Under the pieces are notes generated by a model, which ran no database searches, had not been told where the DNA came from, and was given only the letters and a program-made list of their open reading frames with translations. A stretch of 8,084 bases of DNA from Verrucomicrobiales bacterium (GTDB lineage: Bacteria > Verrucomicrobiota > Verrucomicrobiia > Verrucomicrobiales > SKLO01), in NCBI GenBank assembly GCA_007123195.1, contig SKLO01000347.1, positions 1 through 8,084 of the forward strand. Direction: 5' to 3'. Each line of letters begins with the position of its first letter. Position 1 is the stretch's first letter. Both the position numbers and the translations under genes were made by a program. Of the stretch, positions 1 through 6,986 are shown in pieces.

Positions 1-1001
1 CAGCCTTCGACGGTGGCGCTGGCCAGGTCGCCGGTGCTGCCGCCGGCGTGGACTCCCTCGTAGTAGGCGTAGCGGCAGCGGCGCACGGGGCGGTGGTTGA
101 CCAGCAGGGTGACGCTGGCCAGCAGGCCGGCATTGGGGCCGTCGGTCAGCCAGTGGTAAACGAATTCGCGGCGGTGGCCGTCCTGCTCCCAGACCACGCG
201 CTGGAGGCGGCCGAAGGCTCCGTATTCCATGACGGCGGTGCGGTTACTGGCCGAGCTGATGGAGTGGAGCTTGCCGCGCAGCCAGCCCGGCTGGTTGAAG
301 TCGTAGAACCGGCGCACGATGCCGCTCTGCGAGGTGTGGATGAAGAGGCCCTGGCCGACATCGTGCTGGAGGGTGTTCAGGGTGCCGAGGGCGGGCTGCC
401 AGCCGCCACCGGAGGCGGGCTTGAACCAGTCGTTGTCAGTGGCGTTGGCGACGGCCCCGATCCAGCCGTCCGAGCTGCGGGCGAGGTAGACGAACTGACT
501 TACCAGCCAACCATGGCCGTGGGGCCCGAGCTGATCGGGGCGGGACAGGATATTGGCAAAGCTGCGGGTGTGTCCCCAAGGCACGCCGAAGCCCATTTCG
601 CCGAGGTCGTTGTGGACGAACTTCATCTGCCCGGTGGCGTAGCGGATGGGGCGGGCGCTGTTGTTGGGGTTGGGGACGGATTTGGTCCCGGGTGGGCACT
701 GGATTTCACCAGTGAACTGTTCGACGATGTCTTCGCAATCCCGGCAGAGCGTGCACACCGGAGGATGCTGGTCGCCGGTGTCGCCGCCACTGGAGGAGCT
801 GCTGCCCGATCCGCTGGAGGAATGGGAGTGGGACGCCGATCCAGAACTCGAAGAACCGGAGCCGCTGGAAGGCGAGCCGGAGCCGCTGGAGGGCGAACCG
901 GAGCCGCTGGAGGGCGAACCGGAACCGCTGGAGGGCGAACCGGAGCCTGAAGAGAGATTGGAGCCAGAGGACCCGGAAGAGTCGGAGTTGGAAAAGCTCA
1001 T
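1..1001 (-). CDS. RHS/YD-repeat family protein, N-terminal part (partial, runs off left edge)
   Basis: The reading frame is open from the ATG at 1001 (complement) to the window edge and gives 333 residues; an in-frame TAG at 1014-1016 makes this the first possible ATG, with only a weak AGG ahead of it. Residues 1-72 are almost entirely Ser, Gly and Pro, including four GSGSPSS-type heptads. A Cys cluster follows (C83-x2-C86-x2-C89, then C102). Residues 115-333 resemble the N-terminal region of large RHS proteins: 'RYATGQMKFVHNDLG', 'GVPWGHTRSFANIL', 'HGHGWLVSQF', then beta-strand-like 'VMEYGAFGRLQRV' and 'RYAYYEG'. RHS proteins form YD-repeat beta-cocoon shells, often carrying a variable C-terminal toxin or effector; that end lies outside the window. 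No signal peptide or membrane segment is visible, so export, if it occurs, must use another route. The family call is firm; the specific function is unknown. Confidence 0.85.
   Translation of the reverse strand, partial: MSFSNSDSSGSSGSNLSSGSGSPSSGSGSPSSGSGSPSSGSGSPSSGSGSSSSGSASHSHSSSGSGSSSSSGGDTGDQHPPVCTLCRDCEDIVEQFTGEIQCPPGTKSVPNPNNSARPIRYATGQMKFVHNDLGEMGFGVPWGHTRSFANILSRPDQLGPHGHGWLVSQFVYLARSSDGWIGAVANATDNDWFKPASGGGWQPALGTLNTLQHDVGQGLFIHTSQSGIVRRFYDFNQPGWLRGKLHSISSASNRTAVMEYGAFGRLQRVVWEQDGHRREFVYHWLTDGPNAGLLASVTLLVNHRPVRRCRYAYYEGVHAGGSTGDLASATVEG
859..942. repeat. Four tandem 21-bp units encoding a Ser/Gly/Pro heptad
   Basis: Four consecutive 21-bp units lie at 859-879, 880-900, 901-921 and 922-942. 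Units 2 and 3 are identical, unit 4 differs from them by one base and unit 1 by two. A further start of the unit follows at 943-948. On the minus strand they encode GSGSPSS-type heptads in the N-terminal tail of the RHS gene. Because the unit is a multiple of three, gain or loss of copies would change tail length without a frameshift. Confidence 0.95.
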
Positions 1002-1401
1002 GGGCCTGTGTGCCTAACCAAGCAGGCACCAAAGCATGACTGGCGCACGGCCCGATTGGAAAAGGTCGGATGGGGTGGCGGGGTGAGGTGCAGGGGGATG
1101 ACCACGCCTTCGGCAGACAACAACCTGGGGCAGGGTGGCTTGGTCCGTTCCAAGGAACGCTATGACAAATCGAATCTCAACTCAAGGACAAATTCGAAAA
1201 AAGTTCTGAAAAGGTGCGATCAATCCTGGAAACCCTGCTCAACCGCGCTGATTCCGAGCCTGCGGCAAGCGCTGCAAGTGGCTGAAATCCAGGGCGCACG
1301 GGATGACGAACAAGCCCTGAACAGCGCGAGACATGGCAAGTCAAGCTACTGGCGCATTCCTCCTTGCCAACAGCAAGCTGCGGGTGCTTGCTGGTTCTAG
1401 T
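1002..1401. other. Divergent intergenic region, no gene recognised
   Basis: This gap of about 400 bp separates the minus-strand RHS gene from the plus-strand glycosyltransferase operon, so promoters for both should lie here. The centre (roughly 1160-1220) is visibly richer in A and T than its surroundings, with several short A runs. I found no promoter pair good enough to call on either strand and no hairpin-plus-T-run terminator. Short reading frames crossing it encode nothing recognisable. If the glycosyltransferase starts at the alternative ATG at 1333, the gap shrinks to 331 bp. Confidence 0.6.
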
Positions 1402-2514
1402 ATGCAACTCGCTGACGCATTCGAACGGGTGATGGTGCTCAATCTGCCGTATAAGAACGACCGCCGCCAGCGCCTGTCGCGTCATTTGATGGAGTTGGAG
1501 CTGGCGGATCCCTCCAAGATCGTATGGCAGCGCGCGCTGGCGGGCGATTGGTCACCACCGCCGGCCTGGTTCAAGGCGGGCAACGGCGCGTGGGGCTGTC
1601 TGCAGTCTCACCTGCGCGTGGTTCACGATGCGCTGATGGATGGCATCGAGAGCTACTGCGTGCTGGAAGACGACGTGGTGTTCAAAGCCAACGCGGGGGA
1701 GGCGCTGGGGCGGACGATGAGAGCTTTACCGGGGGATTGGGGCCAGCTCTACTTGGGTGGGCAGCATCTGGCGGAGCCCAAGCAGCGGCTGGAGGGCGGA
1801 CTGTGGCAGCCGCACAACATCAACCGGACCCACGCGTTCGCCCTGCATCGTCGGGCGTTCGTGCGGTTCCAACAGCACATCAGCCATGCGCCGGACTACA
1901 TTGCGCGGGGGGCGTGGCACATCGATCATCAACTGGGCCTCGCGCACGAGCGGGCGGATTGGCTGGTGTGCGCGCCGGACTGGTGGATCGCCGGCCAGGA
2001 GGAAGGTGCCAGCAACATCTCGGGGCGCAACAATCCGCGGATGTGGTGGTTTCGTGCCGGGCTGGCGCAAGGGCTGCCGTTCGTGGTGGTGCCGACGCGG
2101 GTCAACCGCGCGCTCAAGGCCCGGATCGAGCGCTGGCTCCACGGCGGCAATAACCTCAAGCCGGACACCTTTGAAGACATCGGACTCGACCGGTGTGTCA
2201 ACGCGAGCGGCGAACTGGAGCGGTGGATGAGGATGATCTCCATTGAGGCGCTGGACCGCGGCCGCCTGCCCGCGCTTCAGCATCCGGTGCTCGGCGACCG
2301 GGTGCTTGATGGACAGCCGTGGCAGGCGGGGGCGTTTGCCGTGTCGGAAGTGCCGCTGGAGGATTGGGCCGCCTATCCCGAGCACGAGGAGTTTCCGCCA
2401 TTCGCGGTGGCTGCTGCTGCTGCTGCGGCGGCGGGTGGAGCGGGCGTAGGACAGGGCTCACGCGCGAGGGGTGAGGCGGCGGGTGCGCCGAGGCAATCGA
2501 CTAGGAGATCATGA
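1402..2514 (+). CDS. Glycosyltransferase family 25 (LPS/glycan-type)
   Basis: A 370-residue protein of the GT25 type, a family that transfers sugars (often galactose) from nucleotide sugars to lipooligosaccharide or other glycans. The opening 'VMVLNLPYKNDRR' (10-22) matches the usual GT25 start. It is followed by 'GCLQSHLRVV' (65-74), the acidic 'VLEDDVVF' (87-94, likely metal/nucleotide-sugar site), 'HIDHQLG' (173-179) and 'QEEGASNIS' (199-207). The ATG at 1402 is chosen because the conserved opening begins only nine residues later; an in-frame ATG at 1333, with a weak GCGAG ahead, would add 23 residues that do not look like the family. Neither start has a strong ribosome binding site. The C-terminal tail beyond about residue 333 is low complexity (eight Ala, then Gly/Arg-rich) and looks unrelated to the enzyme fold. 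It is first in a three-gene unit, and its TGA overlaps the next ATG. Donor and acceptor are unknown. Confidence 0.88.
   Translation: MQLADAFERVMVLNLPYKNDRRQRLSRHLMELELADPSKIVWQRALAGDWSPPPAWFKAGNGAWGCLQSHLRVVHDALMDGIESYCVLEDDVVFKANAGEALGRTMRALPGDWGQLYLGGQHLAEPKQRLEGGLWQPHNINRTHAFALHRRAFVRFQQHISHAPDYIARGAWHIDHQLGLAHERADWLVCAPDWWIAGQEEGASNISGRNNPRMWWFRAGLAQGLPFVVVPTRVNRALKARIERWLHGGNNLKPDTFEDIGLDRCVNASGELERWMRMISIEALDRGRLPALQHPVLGDRVLDGQPWQAGAFAVSEVPLEDWAAYPEHEEFPPFAVAAAAAAAAGGAGVGQGSRARGEAAGAPRQSTRRS
2410..2433 (+). repeat. GCT/GCG trinucleotide run encoding poly-alanine
   Basis: Five GCT codons followed by three GCG codons encode eight consecutive alanines in the C-terminal tail of the GT25 gene. 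The run sits where family-like sequence stops and a Gly/Ala/Arg-rich tail begins. Changes in repeat number would stay in frame. Confidence 0.9.
2503..2510 (+). promoter_or_regulatory. Ribosome binding site and coupled start of the second operon gene
   Basis: AGGAGA at 2503-2508 lies three to four bases ahead of the ATG at 2511, inside the last codons of the GT25 gene. The TGA at 2512-2514 overlaps that ATG, a layout typical of translational coupling. This fixes the start of the second glycosyltransferase. Confidence 0.75.
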
Positions 2515-3293
2515 ACAGCGGCGCGTCAACCCAGGCCCGATGGCTGATTTTCACGGTGTATTCGCGTCCGACGGGGTTGCTGCCGCACTTTCTGCGCCAC
2601 TACCGGGACCTTGGGTTCACGGATTGCGTGCTGGCGGTGCACCAGCGGTGCCAGCGCGGGGAGATTCGGCGGGAGGTGGCGCAGGTGGAGGGCCTGCGGG
2701 TGCGGATGGTGCCCTGCTACCAAGGGCCGCATCACGCGGAGAAGGACGCAGCACTGGTCAATTGGCAGCGCGTGAGGTGGATTTCCGACCCGCACGAGTG
2801 GGCGGCGTGGGCGGATATCGATGAGTTCTATGAGTATCCGATGCCCTTGGGGGAGATCGCCCGGCTGGAGCCGCGGTGGACGGCGATCATCGGCCATTAC
2901 ATCGACCAGGTGGCGGCCGACGGCTCGCTGCCGCCCGTGGATCCGGGGCGGCCGCTGTCCGAGCAGTTTCCGGTGGCCACGCGACTGCGCCGTGCGCTTG
3001 GTTGCACGGATCGCAAGGTGATGATGTTCCGCGGTGTGCGTCCACTGTTGGCCGGCCATCACTTTATGCGCAACGGCACGCCCCACGTACTGACGGGAGT
3101 CGTGCGCCACTACCCGTTTACCCGTGGAGTGGCGGAGGCCATGGCCGAACGGCAGGCCATGCGCGAGACAACGGCCAGCGCGCCGGTGTCGTCGCGATTG
3201 CGCCGATTCCTAGCCGAATGGGTGAAGCGGGGACGCATTGACCCCGGACTGTATCGACTTAAAACGAAAACATCAGACGCGCAATCCCCATGA
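2511..3293 (+). CDS. GT2-like glycosyltransferase (Glyco_tranf_2_4 / GT92-like)
   Basis: A 260-residue protein with a GT-A type opening, 'WLIFTVYSRPTGLLPHFLRHYRDLGF' split here as 'WLIFTVYSRP' (11-20) and 'LPHFLRHYRDLGF' (24-36), the pattern of proteins that deal with a target 'at a distance' in the Glyco_tranf_2_4 group. 'WADIDEFYEYP' (100-110) supplies a DxD-type metal and nucleotide-sugar motif (D102, D104, with E105). A 'HHAEKDAALVNWQRVRW' segment (74-90) precedes it, and a basic region closes the protein (about 209-252). It is soluble by sequence, so probably acts on the cytoplasmic side. Its start is backed by a good ribosome binding site and an ATGA overlap with the GT25 gene; its own TGA overlaps the sulfotransferase ATG in the same way, so the three are almost certainly co-translated. 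Sugar specificity cannot be read from the sequence. Confidence 0.85.
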   Translation: MNSGASTQARWLIFTVYSRPTGLLPHFLRHYRDLGFTDCVLAVHQRCQRGEIRREVAQVEGLRVRMVPCYQGPHHAEKDAALVNWQRVRWISDPHEWAAWADIDEFYEYPMPLGEIARLEPRWTAIIGHYIDQVAADGSLPPVDPGRPLSEQFPVATRLRRALGCTDRKVMMFRGVRPLLAGHHFMRNGTPHVLTGVVRHYPFTRGVAEAMAERQAMRETTASAPVSSRLRRFLAEWVKRGRIDPGLYRLKTKTSDAQSP

Positions 3294-4027
3294 TCCATCA
3301 CGAGCAACCCAGGCTGGTGTTTGTTCACATACCCAAGACCGCGGGCACCAGCATCGAGGTGATGCTTGCCCGACAGTTGTGTGGAGTCGCTCATCCAGAC
3401 GAGCTGGACAAGAGGACACGCATTGGAATGCACCTTCCCGTGCGGGGCATCGACGGCCAGCATGCCAATTATCGGGAATACGCCTTGCAAGGACCACAGA
3501 CGGGATATTTTCGCTTTTCAGTCGTTCGGCATCCGTTGGTCCGTGCGGTTTCGCAGGTGGCCTATCTCAGAAAGGGAGATGCGGGGATGCAGTTTTTCAG
3601 AGGCAGATGCTGGAAGGACTGGCTGATGAAACTGGCCTCGACGCGTCGCGCGATGATCTGGGGGCATGATCTCGGGGCCTGCCAGGTAGATTATCTGATC
3701 GACAGTGAAGGGCGGTTGGCGATGGATTTCATCGGTCGATTCGAGCAACTCGACGCGGCCTGGGAGACGATCTGCGCGCGGCTCGGGTTTGCGGCTCCGC
3801 CGCCCCTGCCACACATTCTGAAGGGACCGGGGGTCGATCTCGATGGCTGCTTCGACGAGGAATCCAAGGCCGCGCTGGTGGCGAAATACGCGAGGGATTT
3901 CACGACGTTTGGCTATTCAGAGGAGCTGCCCGGGCCGGTGGAGGCGAACGCGGACGGACCGGGATGTGCGGCAGTCCACGGGCTGGTGGAGCGGCAGGCG
4001 GTCAAGGATTCCGGAGCGGGCGTGTGA
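3290..4027 (+). CDS. Sulfotransferase family 2 (PAPS-dependent carbohydrate sulfotransferase)
   Basis: A 245-residue protein with both PAPS-binding signatures of this family. 'VFVHIPKTAGTSIE' (10-23) is the 5'-phosphosulfate loop with K16, T17 and G19. 'FRFSVVRHPLVRAVSQ' (74-89) is the 3'-phosphate site with R80 and S88. H48 in 'MHLPV' is a possible catalytic base by position, which is inference. Such enzymes move sulfate from PAPS to a sugar hydroxyl. The start is the ATG overlapping the upstream TGA; the ribosome binding site is poor, as expected for a coupled gene. After about residue 212 ('TTFGYSEELP', a usual family end) the last 30 residues are tail-like. This tail is where the gene overlaps the convergent pyruvyl-transferase gene by 26 bp. 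As the third gene after two glycosyltransferases, it probably sulfates the glycan they build. Confidence 0.88.
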   Translation: MIHHEQPRLVFVHIPKTAGTSIEVMLARQLCGVAHPDELDKRTRIGMHLPVRGIDGQHANYREYALQGPQTGYFRFSVVRHPLVRAVSQVAYLRKGDAGMQFFRGRCWKDWLMKLASTRRAMIWGHDLGACQVDYLIDSEGRLAMDFIGRFEQLDAAWETICARLGFAAPPPLPHILKGPGVDLDGCFDEESKAALVAKYARDFTTFGYSEELPGPVEANADGPGCAAVHGLVERQAVKDSGAGV

Positions 4028-5981
4028 GGCCGAAGACTGCCTCCATGACACCGGCAAAGCGCCGGGCACAGCTGGCTGCCCATGCACGGGCCTCCTGCTG
4101 CGGCCATTGGCGGAGTTGGGCGGCGAGCGCCCCGTTGGCGGTGCGGCCCGGGTCCACGGTCATGCTCTGAAGCCCCGAATCCCGAAGGATCTCCTCCACT
4201 TTCGGCCGGGGCTTGGCAATGGCGACGGCGGTGCCGTTGCGCAGAGCGGCAATCAGGCCGTGCATGCGGCTGGTGACCAACAGGTCGCAGGCGGCAATCA
4301 AGGCTTCGAACTGCCCGGGGCTGGCGATGGGAATGTGGTGGAAGGGGACCACGCGAACGGCAGGCTCGCTCTGCAATCGCCGCAGGGTTTCCCTCGGCAC
4401 CGACCCGTAGGACAAAGCGACGATTCCACCGGCAGGACGTAGCGAATCGATGCGCGCCCGGAAGGCGGCAATGTGCTCAGGGGAGGGCGGCGGGGAGGAC
4501 CAGGCCGGGTCGGGCGTCAGATGGATCCGGTCGGCACAGGCGGGTGCCAAACTGGCGATCACCTCTGCGGTGCGGCGATCGCGCAGGCAGAGAAGTTCGA
4601 AGGTGTCGAGCCGACGGGCGATTTCAGCGCGGATTTCCACCGGCAGCGCATCGAAGTCGCTGGCGCCCTCGCAAATGGCGAATCCGACACGGGTGCAGCG
4701 AACCCGCTGGTCGGGCCAATAGCCATTTGGCAGCGACAACCTGAGGCCGGGCTTGCCAGACCGGGGGTGGGCAAATTTCCATGTCTCGTCCCCGCCGACC
4801 ACCAGGAGATCGAGTTGGAGCGCATTGATGAACTCAAACCACTCATCCTCGCTGGCGGACGCTTTCGCCGGCCCGCTGAGCGGCAGGGAGTCCGCTGCAT
4901 AACGGTCGAAGGCTTTTCGTTCGTGAGAACTGGCGGCTGCACGGCAGGCCGCCTTTCGCTGAGGGTGTTGCAGGTTGATCACTCGGGCACCCAGCCAATC
5001 AGCCAACTCCCGGGCCTGCCACATCGAGCCCCAATTTGCTCCGTCGTGAAGGGTGAGGATGCCGGCCTTTCCCAACGCCGCCTGACGGGTAGCCGCAAAA
5101 CTTGGCTTTGGTTCAAGGGCCGTGATGCCCGAGACGCTCAGAGTCGCGCCACAAGCGGAGGCGGCGTTCGGATCTGCTGCGCGCAGCATGATCCGGTGCC
5201 GGGTGGCGATGGCGGCTGACTCGGGCGGAGAGAGCAGTTCAGCCAGTTCGGGTGCGATAGGTGGCACCAGGCGTTGCGGCCGCGCGGCCATGCGCTCGTT
5301 TCGTTCGCGCACTGCGGCGTAGCCCTCACGGGCCAACCGACCCGGAAGGTTGGCAATCGTGGCGGACTTGGCATTGGGGATGGCGGGCGGGCCTTCCATC
5401 CGGAGCGAGCGCACCGTGCCGAGGACTGCTGCCCGACGGAGCAGGTCCCGGTCATGATGCGCCGCGCCCACGAGGTCCTCGGCGTAACCATTGAGTTGGA
5501 AGAACAGCCGGGAACGGATGGCGATGCGCCCGAAGGTCCCGTCTTTCGGCTTTCCTGAATAGTTGTGGACTGCGGCCACCGCCGGGTCCGAGAACTCTTC
5601 AATCAACCGCGCGATCTCCCGGGTGCTGATCTGATTGTCGGCATCAAGATTGAACAGCAGCGCGCCATGTGCCATGACGGCGGAGAGGTTCTTCCCCCTG
5701 ATCATGTCATACGGCACGCGCCCGGCCAAACGGGCGTAGCGGAACCACCGTGGCCATCGCCGTCCGGCCATCCTGGCCATCACGAACGCTTCCAGCCCAT
5801 CGTCGCTGCGATAGTCGAGCAGGCACCACTCTTGGCCGGCAAGCTCGATGGCGTCAAGATTCGCCTCAAACACCTCCCGAAGCTGCCACAGGCGGCGATG
5901 GCAGTGCGTGCAGAATGAGATCACCGGACGTTTCATGGGGGGACGTGCGATCGGAGCGGGCCGTTCGGCCACGGGATCCAT
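4002..5981 (-). CDS. Fusion of GT-A glycosyltransferase and polysaccharide pyruvyl transferase
   Basis: A 659-residue two-domain protein. The N-terminal domain (about 16-235) is a GT-A glycosyltransferase: 'PVISFCTHCHRRLWQL' (19-34), 'DYRSDDGLEAF' (56-66), 'RGKNLS' (95-100), 'LLFNLDADNQ' (108-117, the DxD site) and 'LNGYAEDLVGAAHHDRDLLRRA' split as 'LNGYAEDLVG' (163-172) and 'HHDRDLLRRA' (175-184), like the acceptor-side motif of galactosyltransferases. The C-terminal domain (about 305-655) matches the polysaccharide pyruvyl transferase family: 'GILTLHDGANWGSMWQARE' (307-325), 'DLLVVGGDETW' (391-401) and 'DLLVTSRMHGLIAALRNGTAVAIA' read as 'DLLVTSRMHG' (566-575) plus 'NGTAVAIA' (582-589). That family adds a ketal pyruvate from PEP to sugars. 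The start at 5981 has GGAG at 5987-5990, five bases ahead; an in-frame ATG at 6062 would add 27 residues lacking family features, and one at 5936 is also possible. Likely role: adds a sugar and pyruvylates it. Normally these are separate proteins. Confidence 0.87.
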   Translation of the reverse strand: MDPVAERPAPIARPPMKRPVISFCTHCHRRLWQLREVFEANLDAIELAGQEWCLLDYRSDDGLEAFVMARMAGRRWPRWFRYARLAGRVPYDMIRGKNLSAVMAHGALLFNLDADNQISTREIARLIEEFSDPAVAAVHNYSGKPKDGTFGRIAIRSRLFFQLNGYAEDLVGAAHHDRDLLRRAAVLGTVRSLRMEGPPAIPNAKSATIANLPGRLAREGYAAVRERNERMAARPQRLVPPIAPELAELLSPPESAAIATRHRIMLRAADPNAASACGATLSVSGITALEPKPSFAATRQAALGKAGILTLHDGANWGSMWQARELADWLGARVINLQHPQRKAACRAAASSHERKAFDRYAADSLPLSGPAKASASEDEWFEFINALQLDLLVVGGDETWKFAHPRSGKPGLRLSLPNGYWPDQRVRCTRVGFAICEGASDFDALPVEIRAEIARRLDTFELLCLRDRRTAEVIASLAPACADRIHLTPDPAWSSPPPSPEHIAAFRARIDSLRPAGGIVALSYGSVPRETLRRLQSEPAVRVVPFHHIPIASPGQFEALIAACDLLVTSRMHGLIAALRNGTAVAIAKPRPKVEEILRDSGLQSMTVDPGRTANGALAAQLRQWPQQEARAWAASCARRFAGVMEAVFGLTRPLRNP

Positions 5982-5984
5982 GTT

Positions 5985-5990
5985 GTCTCC
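5985..5990 (-). promoter_or_regulatory. Ribosome binding site deciding the start of the fusion gene
   Basis: On the minus strand GGAGAC is followed by AAC and the ATG at 5981, leaving five bases between GGAG and the start. It is the best-placed ribosome binding site among the three in-frame ATG candidates (6062, 5981, 5936). Confidence 0.6.
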
Positions 5991-5994
5991 ATGG

Positions 5995-6023
5995 TTGACC
6001 AGCGTCAAGCCAGGGAGTTCAAT
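5995..6023 (+). promoter_or_regulatory. Possible sigma70-like promoter for the murB-like gene
   Basis: TTGACC (5995-6000, five of six to consensus) is separated by 17 bases from TTCAAT (6018-6023, four of six). Transcription would begin near 6030, which is the proposed start codon, so the transcript would be leaderless or nearly so. In that case the GGGAG at 6013-6017 would not be on the message. This is a pattern match only and could be chance. Confidence 0.25.
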
Positions 6024-6029
6024 TCGGCG

Positions 6030-6986
6030 ATGACTCTCGCGGACCTGCCGGAAGATTTCCAAGTGTGGCTTGCTGGCTCACGGAGAGCCCCCGCCAATGA
6101 TTCGGAACCCTTCTCCGAGACGGATCTACGTGGGAGGCTTCCTCAGGAAGTGAGATCCGTGTTCATGGCCTCATTGACGAGACGGAACACGTTGCGGCTG
6201 CCCGTGTCCACCCGCGTGCTGATCCGTCCCCGGAACCGGGGCGAGCTTGTCGCAGCCCTTGAAGCCCTGCAGCATAGTGGCATTCCCCGGGTGATTCTCG
6301 GAGGCGGGTCCAACCTGTTCTTCGCCCAACCTCACTTCGGCGGTGCGGTGGTCGACACCTCGCTCATGACGGCCGTCGTGGTGCGGGAGGAAAGCATTGT
6401 CGCGGACGCGGGTGTTCCCATGCCGCGCCTCGTCCGCGCGGCAGCCCGCCAAGGGCTGGGCGGATTCGAATACCTGGTGTCAGTGCCGGGCACGGTGGGC
6501 GGTGGAATCTTCACCAACGCGGGCCGGGGCCGGCGGCTGGGTTTGAACCTGAGTGATTGGGTGGAGTCCGTGGATGTCTACACGCCAGGCGGGTTGCAGA
6601 CCTTGACACGGGCAGAGTGCGAATTCGGGTTTCGCTGGTCGGTGTTTCAGCGCCAAACCGCCTGGGTCATCCTTGGGGCCAGGCTGCGCGCTCTGCCAGC
6701 CGCTCCCGCCGAAGTCGACCAAAGAATACGCATCCGAATGGACTGGGTGAGGCGGCGTCAACACCGGGACAAACCGAATGCCGGGTCCGTTTTCAAAGCC
6801 GGCTACAGGATCGACAACCGGGCCTTGCGGGCAGGGGGCGCCGGGTTCTCGAATCGCACGCGAAATTGGATCGTGAACCTGGGAGGCGCCACCAGTTCCG
6901 ACGTGCTCAAACTGCTCTCAGCCTGTCGCCAAGCCCACCTGGCACGGGGACTCCCGGCGCCAACGCTGGAATGGCAAGTGGTCTGA
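6030..6986 (+). CDS. murB: MurB-like UDP-N-acetylenolpyruvoylglucosamine reductase
   Basis: A 318-residue MurB homologue, an FAD enzyme that uses NADPH to reduce enolpyruvyl-UDP-GlcNAc to UDP-MurNAc in the cytoplasm. FAD-binding motifs are present: 'VILGGGSNLFF' (88-98), 'ADAGVPMPRLV' (125-135) and 'GLGGFEYLVSVPGTVGGG' (142-159), then 'TNAG' (162-165). The catalytic set can be placed: R202 in 'FRWSVF', S253 in 'NAGSVFK' and E314 in the C-terminal 'LEWQVV'. The usual 'NTFRIGG.A' near the N-terminus is altered to 'NTLRLPVSTRVLI' (53-65), losing the Gly pair. About 45 extra residues precede that motif. Start: the ATG at 6030 has GGGAG 12 bases ahead; the in-frame ATG at 5991 has no ribosome binding site and nearly abuts the divergent gene. 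It stands among glycan-modification genes rather than cell-wall genes, so it may be the housekeeping enzyme or a paralogue with another role. The family is certain, the exact role less so. Confidence 0.85.
   Translation: MTLADLPEDFQVWLAGSRRAPANDSEPFSETDLRGRLPQEVRSVFMASLTRRNTLRLPVSTRVLIRPRNRGELVAALEALQHSGIPRVILGGGSNLFFAQPHFGGAVVDTSLMTAVVVREESIVADAGVPMPRLVRAAARQGLGGFEYLVSVPGTVGGGIFTNAGRGRRLGLNLSDWVESVDVYTPGGLQTLTRAECEFGFRWSVFQRQTAWVILGARLRALPAAPAEVDQRIRIRMDWVRRRQHRDKPNAGSVFKAGYRIDNRALRAGGAGFSNRTRNWIVNLGGATSSDVLKLLSACRQAHLARGLPAPTLEWQVV

Noticed and set aside
859..942. CRISPR-like array
   Set aside because: The 21-bp units are directly adjacent without spacers and encode an in-frame peptide repeat.
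48..950. Long plus-strand frame of 300 codons
   Set aside because: It is the antisense of the RHS gene; its Gly/Ala/Arg/Thr repeats are the mirror of the Ser/Gly/Pro heptads, and it has no family features.
1157..1196. Possible minus-strand promoter for the RHS gene in the AT-richer centre of the gap
   Set aside because: The best pair (TTGAGT, 17 bases, TAGCGT) has a poor second box and would leave a leader of about 150 bases; not strong enough to annotate.
1008..1400. Plus-strand frame of 130 codons in the divergent gap
   Set aside because: No recognisable motif or ribosome binding site, and it overlaps the start of both the RHS upstream region and the GT25 gene; treated as non-coding.
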